64,000 nucleotides of DNA, from the NCBI RefSeq assembly GCF_047238345.1, contig NZ_JBDFMQ010000001.1:1240001-1304000 (forward strand). The letters are read 5' to 3'. The stretch comes from Shouchella sp047238345 (lineage in GTDB: Bacteria > Bacillota > Bacilli > Bacillales > Bacillaceae_D). Each line of letters begins with the position of its first letter. The first letter of the stretch is position 1. The position numbers and the translations under genes are program-made. Below the pieces are notes generated by a model, which was not told the DNA's origin, did not search any database, and saw only the letters and a program-made list of their open reading frames with translations. This document shows positions 17,003-25,942 of the stretch, in pieces.

Positions 17003-17599
17003 ATGAAGCAATTACAAGATGCTATTATTGAACGAGGAACTGTACTATCTACAGGGGTCCTTAAAGTTGATCAATTTCTTAATCACCAAGTCGACACCCA
17101 CTTAATGACTGAAATTGGGTTTGAATTTGCTCGTTTATTCCGAGATGAGAAGGTAACAAAGGTCATTACGATCGAGTCTTCTGGAATTGCGCCTAGTTTT
17201 ATGTGTGCGCATCAGCTACAAACACCATTAATTTTCGCACGTAAGAAAAAATCGGTCACAATGAATCAAGCCAATGTTTATTCCAGTCGCGTATATTCTT
17301 TTACAAAACAGGAATATTCTGAGGTGACAGTTTCCAAAGATTTAATTAAAGAAGGAGACCGGGTCTTATTAATTGACGATTTTCTCGCAAATGGAGAAGC
17401 AGCATCAGGACTAATCAATATTGTTGAACAAGCTGGCGCTTCAGTTGTTGGTGTCGGTATTGTGATAGAAAAATCGTTCCAAAATGGACGGAAAAAGCTT
17501 GAAGAAAGAGGACTACGGATTGAATCTCTCGCACGTATTGCTTCGCTTGAACAGTCTACTGTGACGTTCGTAGAAGAGCCAGTTGCACAAAACAACTAA
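17003..17599 (+). CDS. xpt: Xanthine phosphoribosyltransferase
   Basis: The ATG at 17003 follows AGGAGGG by 7 bases and is preceded by the riboswitch terminator; the frame upstream of it overlaps the regulatory RNA. The 198-residue protein matches Xpt, which makes XMP from xanthine and PRPP in purine salvage. The PRPP-binding motif VLLIDDFLANGEAASGLI is at about residues 122-139, and LKVDQFLNHQVD near the N-terminus is characteristic. The permease gene starts 18 bases downstream, so uptake and salvage of the purine base are controlled together. Confidence 0.96.
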   Translation: MKQLQDAIIERGTVLSTGVLKVDQFLNHQVDTHLMTEIGFEFARLFRDEKVTKVITIESSGIAPSFMCAHQLQTPLIFARKKKSVTMNQANVYSSRVYSFTKQEYSEVTVSKDLIKEGDRVLLIDDFLANGEAASGLINIVEQAGASVVGVGIVIEKSFQNGRKKLEERGLRIESLARIASLEQSTVTFVEEPVAQNN

Positions 17600-17617
17600 C
17601 GAAGGGTGAGAGACAAC

Positions 17618-19129
17618 GTGAATCAAGTACATTATCCATTATTTAAAAGACAAGATATCGATGCGTTTTTTGCACTCTTTCAAAACAATTTAGCAAACTT
17701 TGTTGTCATCACCGTGTCTCTTTTAGCGATGGGCTTTTCAACCGATCTGGTCTTCGGTCGAATCATACCTGGTGTTGCAGTTGCCGTCATTGCAGGAAAC
17801 GTCTACTACGCTCATATGGCAAAGCGGTTAGCGCAGAAGGAAAATCGTACAGATGTGACAGCCTTATCCTATGGTGTATCAACACCTGTTATGTTTGTCT
17901 TTTTGTTTGGTGTGACAGCGCCAGCTTTAGCGTTAACAAACGATCATGAATTAGCATGGAAAATTGCGGTCGCTGCTGCATTTTTATCAGGTCTTGTAGA
18001 GGCACTTGTCGCATTCTTTGGAAACTGGGTTCGAAAACATACGCCAAGACCTGCGCTATTAGGAGCTTTGGCTGGGGTCGCGTTTACCTTTGTTGCTGGA
18101 GAAATGTTGTTTTCTGTCTTTGAAATTCCGATTATTGGTCTTGTAGCCATGGCGGTGATTTTACTAGGGTTTGTGGCGAAAGTCGCGTTGCCGTTTAACA
18201 TTCCAGCCTCTTTATTTGCGATTATTGTTGGTGTCGCTTTGGCCTTTGTCCTTGGTTACCAAACAAGTAGTGATGTAACAGCGGCGTTAAGCAACGTCGG
18301 CTTTTATCCCTTTTTACCAACCCTTGCTGCGTTTGAAGGGATGACGTATCTCTTTGGTGCACTGATCGGGTTATTAGGAATCTTAATTCCGATTACGATT
18401 TATAATGCGATTGAAACGATGAATAATGTTGATGCGATGTCAGCTGCTGGAGATTCTTATGATGTTCGAGAGTGTCAGGCAGTAGATGGAATAGGTGCTA
18501 TGCTCGGTGCTTGTTTTGGCGGCATGTTTCCAACAACGGTTTATATTGCAACTGTGGGAGCTAAACAGCTTGGTGCTGGCCGTGGCTATAGCATTTTAAA
18601 TGCTGGGGTTTTCGCTCTTGCTTCCATTACGGGACTTATTGGTGCCTTTTCGGCATTAATTCCAATGGCTGCGGTTGCCCCAATTCTAGTCTTTGTAGGG
18701 ATGTCAATGATCGGAAGTACGTTTGCAAATAATGCAAAGCGTTACTATCCAGCCATTGCCTTAGCCATTCTTCCTTATATTGCGAACTACATGATGACAC
18801 GCTTTAACAATCCAGCACCTGATGTTGTTGCGGGCATCTCTGAAGGGATCGTCCCACTTGGACAAGGTGCCATGTTTACAGCCATTATTTTAGGAGCTAT
18901 CACCGTCTTTTTAATTGACAAAGACTTCTATAAAGCAGGGATCTTTTCAGCAATTGGTGCGCTTCTTTCCTTTTTCGGCTTTATGAATGCACCTTCGTTA
19001 GCAGTAAATGCTGCATTTGATTATACAATCGGCTATCTGTTAATCGGTCTTTTCTTTGTATACATTGGATATCGAGAATCAAAGAAGGTAATTATAGAGG
19101 TTGATCAAAAAATAGAAAACGTTGCGTAA
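17618..19129 (+). CDS. NCS2/AzgA-type purine permease
   Basis: The start is GTG 17618, placed 7 bases after GGGTGAGA; a GTG at 17606 overlaps that site. The 503-residue protein has about 13 membrane helices with the NCS2 pattern, including a TPVMFVFLFGVTAPALAL segment, FGGMFPTTVYIATVGAKQLGAGRGYSI and IETMNNVDAMSAAGDS. It is longer and differently ordered from PbuX and closer to AzgA-like guanine/hypoxanthine permeases. The shared guanine-class riboswitch and the xpt partner support purine base import. The exact substrate is not readable. Confidence 0.88.
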   Translation: MNQVHYPLFKRQDIDAFFALFQNNLANFVVITVSLLAMGFSTDLVFGRIIPGVAVAVIAGNVYYAHMAKRLAQKENRTDVTALSYGVSTPVMFVFLFGVTAPALALTNDHELAWKIAVAAAFLSGLVEALVAFFGNWVRKHTPRPALLGALAGVAFTFVAGEMLFSVFEIPIIGLVAMAVILLGFVAKVALPFNIPASLFAIIVGVALAFVLGYQTSSDVTAALSNVGFYPFLPTLAAFEGMTYLFGALIGLLGILIPITIYNAIETMNNVDAMSAAGDSYDVRECQAVDGIGAMLGACFGGMFPTTVYIATVGAKQLGAGRGYSILNAGVFALASITGLIGAFSALIPMAAVAPILVFVGMSMIGSTFANNAKRYYPAIALAILPYIANYMMTRFNNPAPDVVAGISEGIVPLGQGAMFTAIILGAITVFLIDKDFYKAGIFSAIGALLSFFGFMNAPSLAVNAAFDYTIGYLLIGLFFVYIGYRESKKVIIEVDQKIENVA

Positions 19130-19133
19130 CGAA

Positions 19134-19163
19134 AAACCCATTTGAGTATTCTCAAATGGGTTT
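19134..19163. terminator. Bidirectional terminator between convergent genes
   Basis: AAACCCATTTGAG (19134-19146) pairs perfectly with CTCAAATGGGTTT (19151-19163). It serves the permease gene and the convergent YrvL-like gene. Confidence 0.85.
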
Positions 19164-19580
19164 ATTTCGCTTTGTATAATCTTTGTTTTCTATGAGTGTT
19201 TCAATCGTAACTATTAAGAATGCCAGTGCAGCTTGTGTAACAACTGGAATCGTTATCGATGTAAACAATCGTTCAAGAAAATGAATAAGCGGAAAAATGA
19301 ACACAAACTGGATTGTAATTTCGCATACTTTTTGTAAAGAATAGCGCTTTACCTTAGGTACAACGGTATAAATGAGGCTTTTCGTTATCATTTCAATGAT
19401 CAAGCCACTTACAAGAAATAGAATGACGAACCAGGCTAAAGACCAAAGCGATCGATATTCAATTCCCAAAAGGTAAAACAGACTAATCATGCCAAAATAG
19501 TACAGGACGAATATAAATCCAAGTACAACAAGTAGGAGCAAAGCAACTCCTAACACTGTATGAAGGGATGGTTTCCGCAT
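19152..19580 (-). CDS. YrvL-like four-helix membrane protein
   Basis: The 142-residue protein has four hydrophobic helices and the segment LLGIEYRSLWSLAWFVILFLVSGLIIEMI that resembles Bacillus YrvL, described as a regulatory membrane protein. Its stop codon lies within the shared terminator. It starts 26 bases after the SEC-C gene on the same strand, so the two are probably cotranscribed. The family name is from pattern memory only, and I can state no partner. Confidence 0.6.
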   Translation of the reverse strand: MRKPSLHTVLGVALLLLVVLGFIFVLYYFGMISLFYLLGIEYRSLWSLAWFVILFLVSGLIIEMITKSLIYTVVPKVKRYSLQKVCEITIQFVFIFPLIHFLERLFTSITIPVVTQAALAFLIVTIETLIENKDYTKRNKPI

Positions 19581-19606
19581 AAATCAGACCTTCTTTTGTT
19601 CAAAAA

Positions 19607-20614
19607 TTATTCTGCTAGACGCAATTCGTTTGTAATTTCAATCGAACGACTCGAAATAGTTGATGCACTAACGTTATATTTTTCAGCTAATGCTTTTTGT
19701 GTAACGGAAAGCGGCGCAAATTCTTGTAGCGCATATTCCATTGCAGCTGCAAATGCTTCAGGCTTACGAATATTGACTTTTTTAGCTGAGGTAAACGCAT
19801 GCCATTTTTCTAATGCAAGTTGTTCAATTTCCGGTGGATGTTGATCTTTTTTCAAGCCGCTCAAAAGAATATCGGCAGTTTCTTTTACTTGTTCAGATGA
19901 CCATTCAAAATCATCAGCAGCCTTTACGATAGGCGTATTCTCCGCAAGTAACGATGAAAGAAGTTGTGGCCATTTAGAGGTGAAGCTGTCTCCTTCAGAA
20001 TCTGAACGGAATGCGTCAATTTTGTTTTTAATGTCTGCAGTTTTAGCAGGTACATGACTAATAACTGGACCGACAAAGCTCATAGCGTTTTCACCATTGG
20101 CAGGAAAACCAATAATTGTTGAGCCAGGCTCGACTGTGTCTTTATGTTCAGACGGAATGATGTGTGTTAAGCGTTCATTTGTGAATAAATGGATGCTTTC
20201 ACATTGATCTTCATGTACCGATACTACTTCAAGAACAGCAGGTTTTGTCCCTTTCCAGCTTTCTATAATGGTAGCTGTTTGTGGACGTTTAATTTTTCTC
20301 AACTTGCTTTCAAGGAATGTATCGTATATGGTTTGCCCATCTGCTTCAATTGGCTTGTGAAAAATGAGCCATACAAGCAGCATACTTGAAAGGGTCTCGG
20401 TTACATTTTCTTCGACGTCTGGGTAAACATGGTGGTAACTTTGCACCCAGTTTGTTAATTCCTTTTGGTAGCGGGTAAATGCAGTATAAAGCATTTCCGT
20501 TTCTAATTGATGAAGCTCTTGAGAGACAATTGCTTTTGATTCTGTTTTTTGCATGCAACATTTTTTATATTTTTTCCCACTGCCACATAGACAAGGATCG
20601 TTTCTCTTTATCAT
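19607..20614 (-). CDS. SEC-C zinc-binding motif protein with C-terminal helix-turn-helix-like region
   Basis: The 335-residue protein begins with a SEC-C motif, CLCGSGKKYKKCC at residues 8-20, the zinc-binding module first known from the end of SecA. The middle part is helical without a recognised domain. The last 50 residues (FAPLSVTQKALAEKYNVSASTISSRSIEI) look like a helix-turn-helix, so it may bind nucleic acid. It begins at ATG 20614 after GGAGGAAC. Related long SEC-C proteins in Bacillus are uncharacterised. Confidence 0.8.
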   Translation of the reverse strand: MIKRNDPCLCGSGKKYKKCCMQKTESKAIVSQELHQLETEMLYTAFTRYQKELTNWVQSYHHVYPDVEENVTETLSSMLLVWLIFHKPIEADGQTIYDTFLESKLRKIKRPQTATIIESWKGTKPAVLEVVSVHEDQCESIHLFTNERLTHIIPSEHKDTVEPGSTIIGFPANGENAMSFVGPVISHVPAKTADIKNKIDAFRSDSEGDSFTSKWPQLLSSLLAENTPIVKAADDFEWSSEQVKETADILLSGLKKDQHPPEIEQLALEKWHAFTSAKKVNIRKPEAFAAAMEYALQEFAPLSVTQKALAEKYNVSASTISSRSIEITNELRLAE

Positions 20615-20742
20615 AGATGTTCCTCCTTACGTCAACTTTCTTAGTTTAACAGATTTCCGCGATAAAAGCAGGGTTTACAGCCGTTAATTTTGTGGTTGAG
20701 TCGATAAGTAAATGAAAATGGATCTTTTGTATGAATTATCTT

Positions 20743-20771
20743 TTGACAGTTTTCAGTCTTTATGCTAAATT
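20743..20771 (+). promoter_or_regulatory. metE: metE leader promoter
   Basis: TTGACA (20743-20748) and TAAATT (20766-20771) are 17 bases apart. Transcription would start near 20778, about 20 bases before the SAM-I aptamer. Confidence 0.6.
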
Positions 20772-20798
20772 AATTGAATACTCATACATAAGAAAACA

Positions 20799-20950
20799 CT
20801 CTTTATATTGAGAAGTGGAGGGACTGGCCCGACGAAGCTTCAGCAACCTTTCCAATTGGAAAAGGTGCTAATTCCAGCAAAGGGAACTTTGGCAGATAAG
20901 GGGGATGCGATGTGATCGCATAAACCCTTTTCATTGAAAAGGTTTTTTTT
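20799..20950 (+). promoter_or_regulatory. SAM-I (S-box) riboswitch with its own terminator
   Basis: The aptamer lies at 20799-20903, with P1 between CTCTTTAT and ATAAGGGG and the S-box core GTGGAGGGACTGGCCCGA, then CAGCAACC, GGTGCTAATTCCAGC and GGCAGATAAG. A terminator follows: CCTTTTC and GAAAAGG (20926-20942) with a long T run to 20950. An antiterminator can form from AAGGG (20898-20902) and CCCTT (20925-20929) around the small hairpin ATGCGA/TCGCAT (20905-20921). High SAM should end transcription here. Confidence 0.96.
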
Positions 20951-20962
20951 AATTTCATATGT

Positions 20963-21201
20963 GAAACGAAACGGTGTAGTGTCCAACTACTTAATAGGGG
21001 AACTTGGTGAAAATCCAAGACGGTCCCGCCACTGTGACGCACCTATGTGCGAAGTCAGATTGCCTGCCGAATCGTTCTGCTTAGCTCTACGCGGATCTAG
21101 AGAAGAGTGGAAATCATGCCTTTTAAACTAGTTGTTCATGTTCATTCGCTAGTGACTTTCTGGTATATTTCCTATCCCTTTCTCTTGAAAGGGATTTTTT
21201 T
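20963..21201 (+). promoter_or_regulatory. Adenosylcobalamin riboswitch with its own terminator
   Basis: The core is unmistakable: ACGGTG, AATAGGGGAAC, TTGGTGAAAATCCAAGAC, the B12-box-type GGTCCCGCCACTGTGA, GAAGTCAGATTGCCTGCC. P1 can close AACGA (20965-20969) with TCGTT (21072-21076). The terminator pairs ATCCCTTTC (21174-21182) with GAAAGGGAT (21187-21195) before T7. It is the second switch in series, so metE is transcribed only when both SAM and coenzyme B12 are scarce. The stretch 21079-21173 holds the expression platform; no ORF is visible in the 20615-21235 leader. Confidence 0.96.
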
Positions 21202-21235
21202 ATGGTGAGTACAACTATTTAAGGAGGCAGAAAAA

Positions 21236-23512
21236 ATGAGTGGAGTTAGAAGTTCAAGCTTAGGTTTTCCAAGAATCGGGGAGCAACGAGAGTGGAAAAA
21301 AAATCTAGAAGCCTATTGGAATCAAAAACTATCGCAAGAGGACTACGTAAAAAAACAAAAAGAATTACGTCTGAATCATTTACAAAAGCAAAAGGATGCA
21401 GGGCTTGACTATATCCCTGTTGGCGATTTTTCTCACTATGACCAGGTACTCGATACAGCAACAGCATTTGGTTTAGTACCTGATCGCTTTGACTATGAAG
21501 GTGGAACCGTTGATTTAGATTCGTATTTTGCGATTGCCAGAGGCAGTGAGCATGCGGTTGCTGCTGAAATGACGAAATGGTTTGACACAAATTATCACTA
21601 TATCGTACCTGAACTTGATGGTAGAGAACCGGAGCTCGTAAACAATCGCTGGTTAGATTTAATTGAGGAAGCGAAGCAAGAGCTAGGGGTTACCGGAAAG
21701 CCTGTGATCTTGGGCCCTGTAACATTTGTTAAACTATCAAAACATTATGGCAGTCGTTCATTTGTTGATCATGTGCGAAGTTTATTGCCTTTATATACAA
21801 CCGTGCTAAATCAGCTGGCAGAGGCTGGTGTAGACTGGATTCAAGTGGATGAGCCTATTTTAGTTGGGGATGTGACTGAAGAAGAGTGGGCGATTTTAGA
21901 TGAAGTGTATACGTGGTTCTCAGAGTCAGCACCAAAAGCCAATCTTCTTCTACAAACCTACTTTGAAGGAGTCGATGATTTTAGTCGTTTTACGAAACTA
22001 TCTGTTGCTGGTATTGGGCTCGACTTTATTTATAGTGATAGCTTACAAAAAATAAAGCAACATGGGTTTCCGAAAGAAAAAACATTAGCAGCTGGACTAA
22101 TTGATGGTCGAAACATTTGGCGTACAGACTTAACGAAGACACATGCCATGGTGGAAGAACTTTCAAAAATAGTTGGGCAAGAACAATTAATCCTTCAACC
22201 TTCTTGTAGCTTGCTTCACGTGCCAGTAACGCTGAAACATGAACAAAAGCTACCTGAAAATTTAAAAGCTGCCTTATCATTTGCAGAAGAAAAATTAGCA
22301 GAGTTGAATGATCTTAAAGCAGTCTTAAATCAGCAGCAAGAGCTGAAACAGCTGCAAGTAGGAAAACGGGCGATTGATACGTTAAACCAATCTGCAAGTC
22401 GCACAAACCAAGAAGTCCGTACCGCTTTAGATCTCAGTAAAACAGAAGATTCTAAAAGAGCGGTTCCTGCGAATAAACGTATGGAACTTCAGCAAGAGGT
22501 CTTCCAACTCCCACCATTACCGACTACAACAATTGGTAGTTTTCCGCAATCAGCAGACGTTCGAAAAACGAGGTTGCAATGGCGAAGAGGGGAAATTACG
22601 AATGAAGCCTATGAGTCCTTTATCAATGCTGAAATTGAGCGTTGGATTGAGATCCAAGAAGAGATTGGGTTAGATGTACTCGTGCATGGTGAGTTTGAGC
22701 GTACTGATATGGTCGAATTTTTTGGCGAGAAGCTAGGTGGTTTTGAATTCACATCTAATGGATGGGTTCAATCATACGGGTCAAGATGCGTGAAACCGCC
22801 TGTTATTTTCGGAGACGTCTTTTTCCAAAATGATATGACTGTCAAAGAAACATTAGTCGCACAATCGAAAACGTCGAAACCGGTCAAAGGGATGTTAACA
22901 GGACCTGTCACGATTTACAACTGGTCGTTTCCACGGACTGATTTACAAGCAGAAGATGTGGTGAATCAAATTGCCCTTGCATTGGAACAAGAAGTGCTCG
23001 CTTTAGAAAAAGCAGGAATCACAGTCATTCAAGTAGATGAACCTGCATTAAGAGAAGGGTTACCATTAAAGAGAGAGAAGTGGAAAGCCTATTTAAATCA
23101 ATCTGTTAAAGCATTCCAGCTCTCTGTGAAATCGGTTGAGCCACAAACGCAAATTCATACGCATATGTGCTACTCTGACTTCCAAGATATTATTCAAGCG
23201 ATAGACGGACTTGATGCAGACGTTATTTCAATTGAGATGTCACGAAGTCATGGAGAACTCATTACAGCGTTTGAAGACTATACGTATAGCAAAGGAATTG
23301 GGCTAGGGGTCTATGATATTCATAGTCCACGTGTACCAACAGAAGAAGAAATGGAAACAAGTATTAATCGCGCCCTGCAAGTTCTTGATCAACGCATTTT
23401 CTGGGTTAATCCAGACTGTGGGTTAAAAACAAGAAAAGAAGCTGAAACTGTAGAAGCACTTAAAGCGATGGTTAAAGCAGCGAAAGCGAAACGATCTCAA
23501 CTCGTTCAGTAA
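21236..23512 (+). CDS. metE: Cobalamin-independent methionine synthase
   Basis: The 758-residue protein starts at ATG 21236 behind AAGGAGGC and has full MetE length. The N-terminal half carries LGFPRIGEQREWKKNLEAYW; the catalytic half starts near TTTIGSFPQSADVRKTR, with HGEFERTDMVEFFGEKLGG and the zinc ligands in HTHMCYSDF and NPDCGLKTR. It methylates homocysteine with 5-methyltetrahydrofolate triglutamate without B12. The tandem leader explains its control: the enzyme is dispensable when SAM is high or when the B12-dependent synthase can work. Confidence 0.98.
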   Translation: MSGVRSSSLGFPRIGEQREWKKNLEAYWNQKLSQEDYVKKQKELRLNHLQKQKDAGLDYIPVGDFSHYDQVLDTATAFGLVPDRFDYEGGTVDLDSYFAIARGSEHAVAAEMTKWFDTNYHYIVPELDGREPELVNNRWLDLIEEAKQELGVTGKPVILGPVTFVKLSKHYGSRSFVDHVRSLLPLYTTVLNQLAEAGVDWIQVDEPILVGDVTEEEWAILDEVYTWFSESAPKANLLLQTYFEGVDDFSRFTKLSVAGIGLDFIYSDSLQKIKQHGFPKEKTLAAGLIDGRNIWRTDLTKTHAMVEELSKIVGQEQLILQPSCSLLHVPVTLKHEQKLPENLKAALSFAEEKLAELNDLKAVLNQQQELKQLQVGKRAIDTLNQSASRTNQEVRTALDLSKTEDSKRAVPANKRMELQQEVFQLPPLPTTTIGSFPQSADVRKTRLQWRRGEITNEAYESFINAEIERWIEIQEEIGLDVLVHGEFERTDMVEFFGEKLGGFEFTSNGWVQSYGSRCVKPPVIFGDVFFQNDMTVKETLVAQSKTSKPVKGMLTGPVTIYNWSFPRTDLQAEDVVNQIALALEQEVLALEKAGITVIQVDEPALREGLPLKREKWKAYLNQSVKAFQLSVKSVEPQTQIHTHMCYSDFQDIIQAIDGLDADVISIEMSRSHGELITAFEDYTYSKGIGLGVYDIHSPRVPTEEEMETSINRALQVLDQRIFWVNPDCGLKTRKEAETVEALKAMVKAAKAKRSQLVQ

Positions 23513-23525
23513 ACAAACAAAGAAA

Positions 23526-23596
23526 GCTTATCAATTTAATGATAAGCGTGAGATGTACGCTCGAGGTCTTCTTGATCGCAAGCGTACATCTTTTTT
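23526..23596 (+). terminator. Terminator after metE, two hairpins
   Basis: A first hairpin pairs GCTTATCA with TGATAAGC (23526-23547). The main terminator pairs GATGTACGCT (23552-23561) with AGCGTACATC (23581-23590) and ends in six T residues. Confidence 0.85.
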
Positions 23597-25220
23597 ATGC
23601 ATTTAAGTTTGTTGAATCGGTTGGCTTATCTTTCTTACCAGCACTTCTTGCGCCTTCAATTCCGAGGAACACACACATCACGAAAAGGATAAAACAGATC
23701 ACAGAAAGCAAGTAGTTTTGCGCCATGAAGTTCGAGTAGAGCATAACGAGCAGGGCGCTCGTAGTAACAATGAACATGAAAATCATGGGAATAATGACGA
23801 ACAAGGCTTTTGACTTTGTTTTAACAAGCCACATTGTGACAGCTAAAAGAGCTAAGGCTCCAAGCATCTGGTTTGCGGCTCCGAATAACGGCCAAACCGT
23901 TTGCCATGTTCCGGTTAAGGCTAACGCTGTTGCGCCAATCAAACCGGCAATTGTCGCGAAATGTTTGTTCGTCAGAGCTTTTACTTGAATACTATCTCCA
24001 AGTTCAGTCATGGTGTACCGCATTAGCCGTGTGGCAGAGTCTAGTGTAGTCATTAGAAAAGCCGATGCTGCTAGTGCGGTAAACGTAATTCCAGCTTGAA
24101 CAGGTAAGCCCCACGTGCTCATAAACTCACCAATTCCTAAAGAAAACACACTAATTGGATCGTTGTATTGCGCCATAAGCGCTGAAAATTCCCCCATCGT
24201 TAAGTAAGCAACCGAACCAATGGCAATAATAGCCACGAACGCCTCTAAAAGCATCGAACCATACGTAACAAAGCGCCCATTTTTTTCATTGTCCAATTGC
24301 TTAGAAGTCGTACCAGAAGAGACGAGGGAGTGGAAACCAGAGATAGCACCACAAGCAATGGTAATGAATAATATTGGAAATAAAAATCCAAGTTGATCGT
24401 TATAAAACCCAGTAAATGCAGGCATTTGAATTGTCGGTCGAGCAATGAGTAGTCCTAAAAAGGCACCACCAATTAAGAAATAGAGCATGTAAGAATTTAA
24501 ATAATCACGTGGCTGGAGCAAGAGCCAAACAGGTAAAACAGATGCAAAGTAAGCATAGATAATTAAAATAAAGGACCAAGCGGTTGCACTTAATTCAAGC
24601 GGAAAGGTAAGACCTAACCAAATGGCTCCAACCATGGCAATCGTCCCAAGAATCGTTGCTGTTATGAGATTCATTCTTACCTGGTTAACAAGAACACCAA
24701 ACACCATAGCAACAGCGATAAAGAGTAATGAAGCCGTTGCAGCACCGGGGAAAGAAACAAAAGTGTTGGCAACTAATATGACAAACACGCCAACAATTAA
24801 AATTAGTGTCGCAATAGCGAAAGAGAGAAACATGAGCTGCCCTCGTCGTCCCATGTATTCTTTAATGACTTCCCCAATCGATTTTGCTTTATGGCGAACA
24901 GACGCTTGGAGTGATGCATAATCGTGAGTTCCACCAACAAAAATACTACCGACAATAATCCAGATTACGGCAGGTAGCCAGCCAAACACGATCGCGGCAA
25001 TTGGACCAGTAATAGGACCTCCACCAGCAATGGTTGTAAAGTGGTGGCCGATTAATACAGGAGTTTTAGTTGGGATGTATTCTTTCCCATCGTATAACGT
25101 ATGCGCAGGTGTTTTACGGCTACTGTCTATTTTTAATCGTTTTTCTAAATATTTTCCGTATGTAAAATAAGCGACAATTAAGATGGCACCACAAATTAAC
25201 ATAAGTGTGACAAAATTCAT
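23595..25220 (-). CDS. cstA: Carbon starvation protein A (CstA), short form
   Basis: The 541-residue protein has about 15 membrane helices and the CstA signature TPVLIGHHFTTIAGGGPITGPIAAIVFGWLPA followed by GGTHDYASLQASVRHKAKSIGEVIKEYMG. CstA proteins import peptides or pyruvate during carbon starvation. This one is shorter at the C-terminus than the roughly 600-residue B. subtilis protein. It follows an unknown 171-codon gene by 21 bases on the same strand. Substrate, peptide or pyruvate, cannot be chosen from sequence alone. Confidence 0.92.
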   Translation of the reverse strand: MNFVTLMLICGAILIVAYFTYGKYLEKRLKIDSSRKTPAHTLYDGKEYIPTKTPVLIGHHFTTIAGGGPITGPIAAIVFGWLPAVIWIIVGSIFVGGTHDYASLQASVRHKAKSIGEVIKEYMGRRGQLMFLSFAIATLILIVGVFVILVANTFVSFPGAATASLLFIAVAMVFGVLVNQVRMNLITATILGTIAMVGAIWLGLTFPLELSATAWSFILIIYAYFASVLPVWLLLQPRDYLNSYMLYFLIGGAFLGLLIARPTIQMPAFTGFYNDQLGFLFPILFITIACGAISGFHSLVSSGTTSKQLDNEKNGRFVTYGSMLLEAFVAIIAIGSVAYLTMGEFSALMAQYNDPISVFSLGIGEFMSTWGLPVQAGITFTALAASAFLMTTLDSATRLMRYTMTELGDSIQVKALTNKHFATIAGLIGATALALTGTWQTVWPLFGAANQMLGALALLAVTMWLVKTKSKALFVIIPMIFMFIVTTSALLVMLYSNFMAQNYLLSVICFILFVMCVFLGIEGARSAGKKDKPTDSTNLNA

Positions 25221-25241
25221 ATTGTTACCCCCGCCTTCTCA

Positions 25242-25757
25242 TTATTCCGTTATTGCCTCAATAAATGGCTGAATAAATGGATTGCCTTTCTTGTTTATAA
25301 TTAGTCTCTGTTCAGGTATGGATAGTACGCCAAGATAACGTTCATACCAGCCTGATTTTCCCCATTGAATAAACGAAACTTTTCTCGTTCTTTTTGCTTT
25401 TTTCTCTAGTGTTATACTTGGTGTTGTATGCAACAAGAAGATGCCAATATAAATGGAAGACATATGGCTTGTGCGGTCACTTTTATGTTGTTGGATATAG
25501 CAATCTAATTCTTGTTTGAATTGTTCGAATTCTTCTGTTGTACCTTCGTGTGCTTCATATAAAAAAATGTGTTGATTGTTCTCAACACTCCAAACGGTTA
25601 CGTTTTTTGTGAACATGTACCGATCGTCTCTTCGGTAATAATGTGCGCTAAACCGCAGTGGGAGGTTTTCTAGTTTGTCATTTGCGTAAACGTCAAATTG
25701 ATGTTTTAGCGTATTTTCTAGTTGATTTATAAACCGTTCCGCCTTCGTAATTAACAC
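25242..25757 (-). CDS. Unknown protein cotranscribed with cstA
   Basis: The product has up to 171 residues, mixed alpha/beta, without membrane segment or signal peptide (LRFSAHYYRRDDRYMFTKNVTVWSVENNQHIFLYEAHEGT; C-terminal VSFIQWGKSGWYERYLGVLSIPEQRLIIN). I do not recognise a family. A TAG stop lies directly before the first possible start, GTG 25757, which overlaps the ribosome binding site GGAGGTG; an ATT at 25751 has normal spacing. The gene lies 21 bases before cstA, so a role in carbon-starvation transport or its control is plausible but unproven. Confidence 0.7.
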   Translation of the reverse strand: MLITKAERFINQLENTLKHQFDVYANDKLENLPLRFSAHYYRRDDRYMFTKNVTVWSVENNQHIFLYEAHEGTTEEFEQFKQELDCYIQQHKSDRTSHMSSIYIGIFLLHTTPSITLEKKAKRTRKVSFIQWGKSGWYERYLGVLSIPEQRLIINKKGNPFIQPFIEAITE

Positions 25758-25942
25758 CTCCTACTAAAACTTGATTATAAGTGAGTGATTCTTATTATAA
25801 GGACGATCTTATAAAAGTTCAATACTTTCAGTCAATTTAATTTTTTGTTGAATATGTTGCGCCGTAGATGTACATTGCAAAAGTTTTAAAAAAAGTCAGT
25901 AGGGAACAGAACAAGAAAATAGTCTTTGGAAGGGGTATTATA

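Noticed and set aside
20934..21131. A 65-codon frame in the metE leader
   Set aside because: It runs through the adenosylcobalamin aptamer, whose conserved bases explain the sequence fully.
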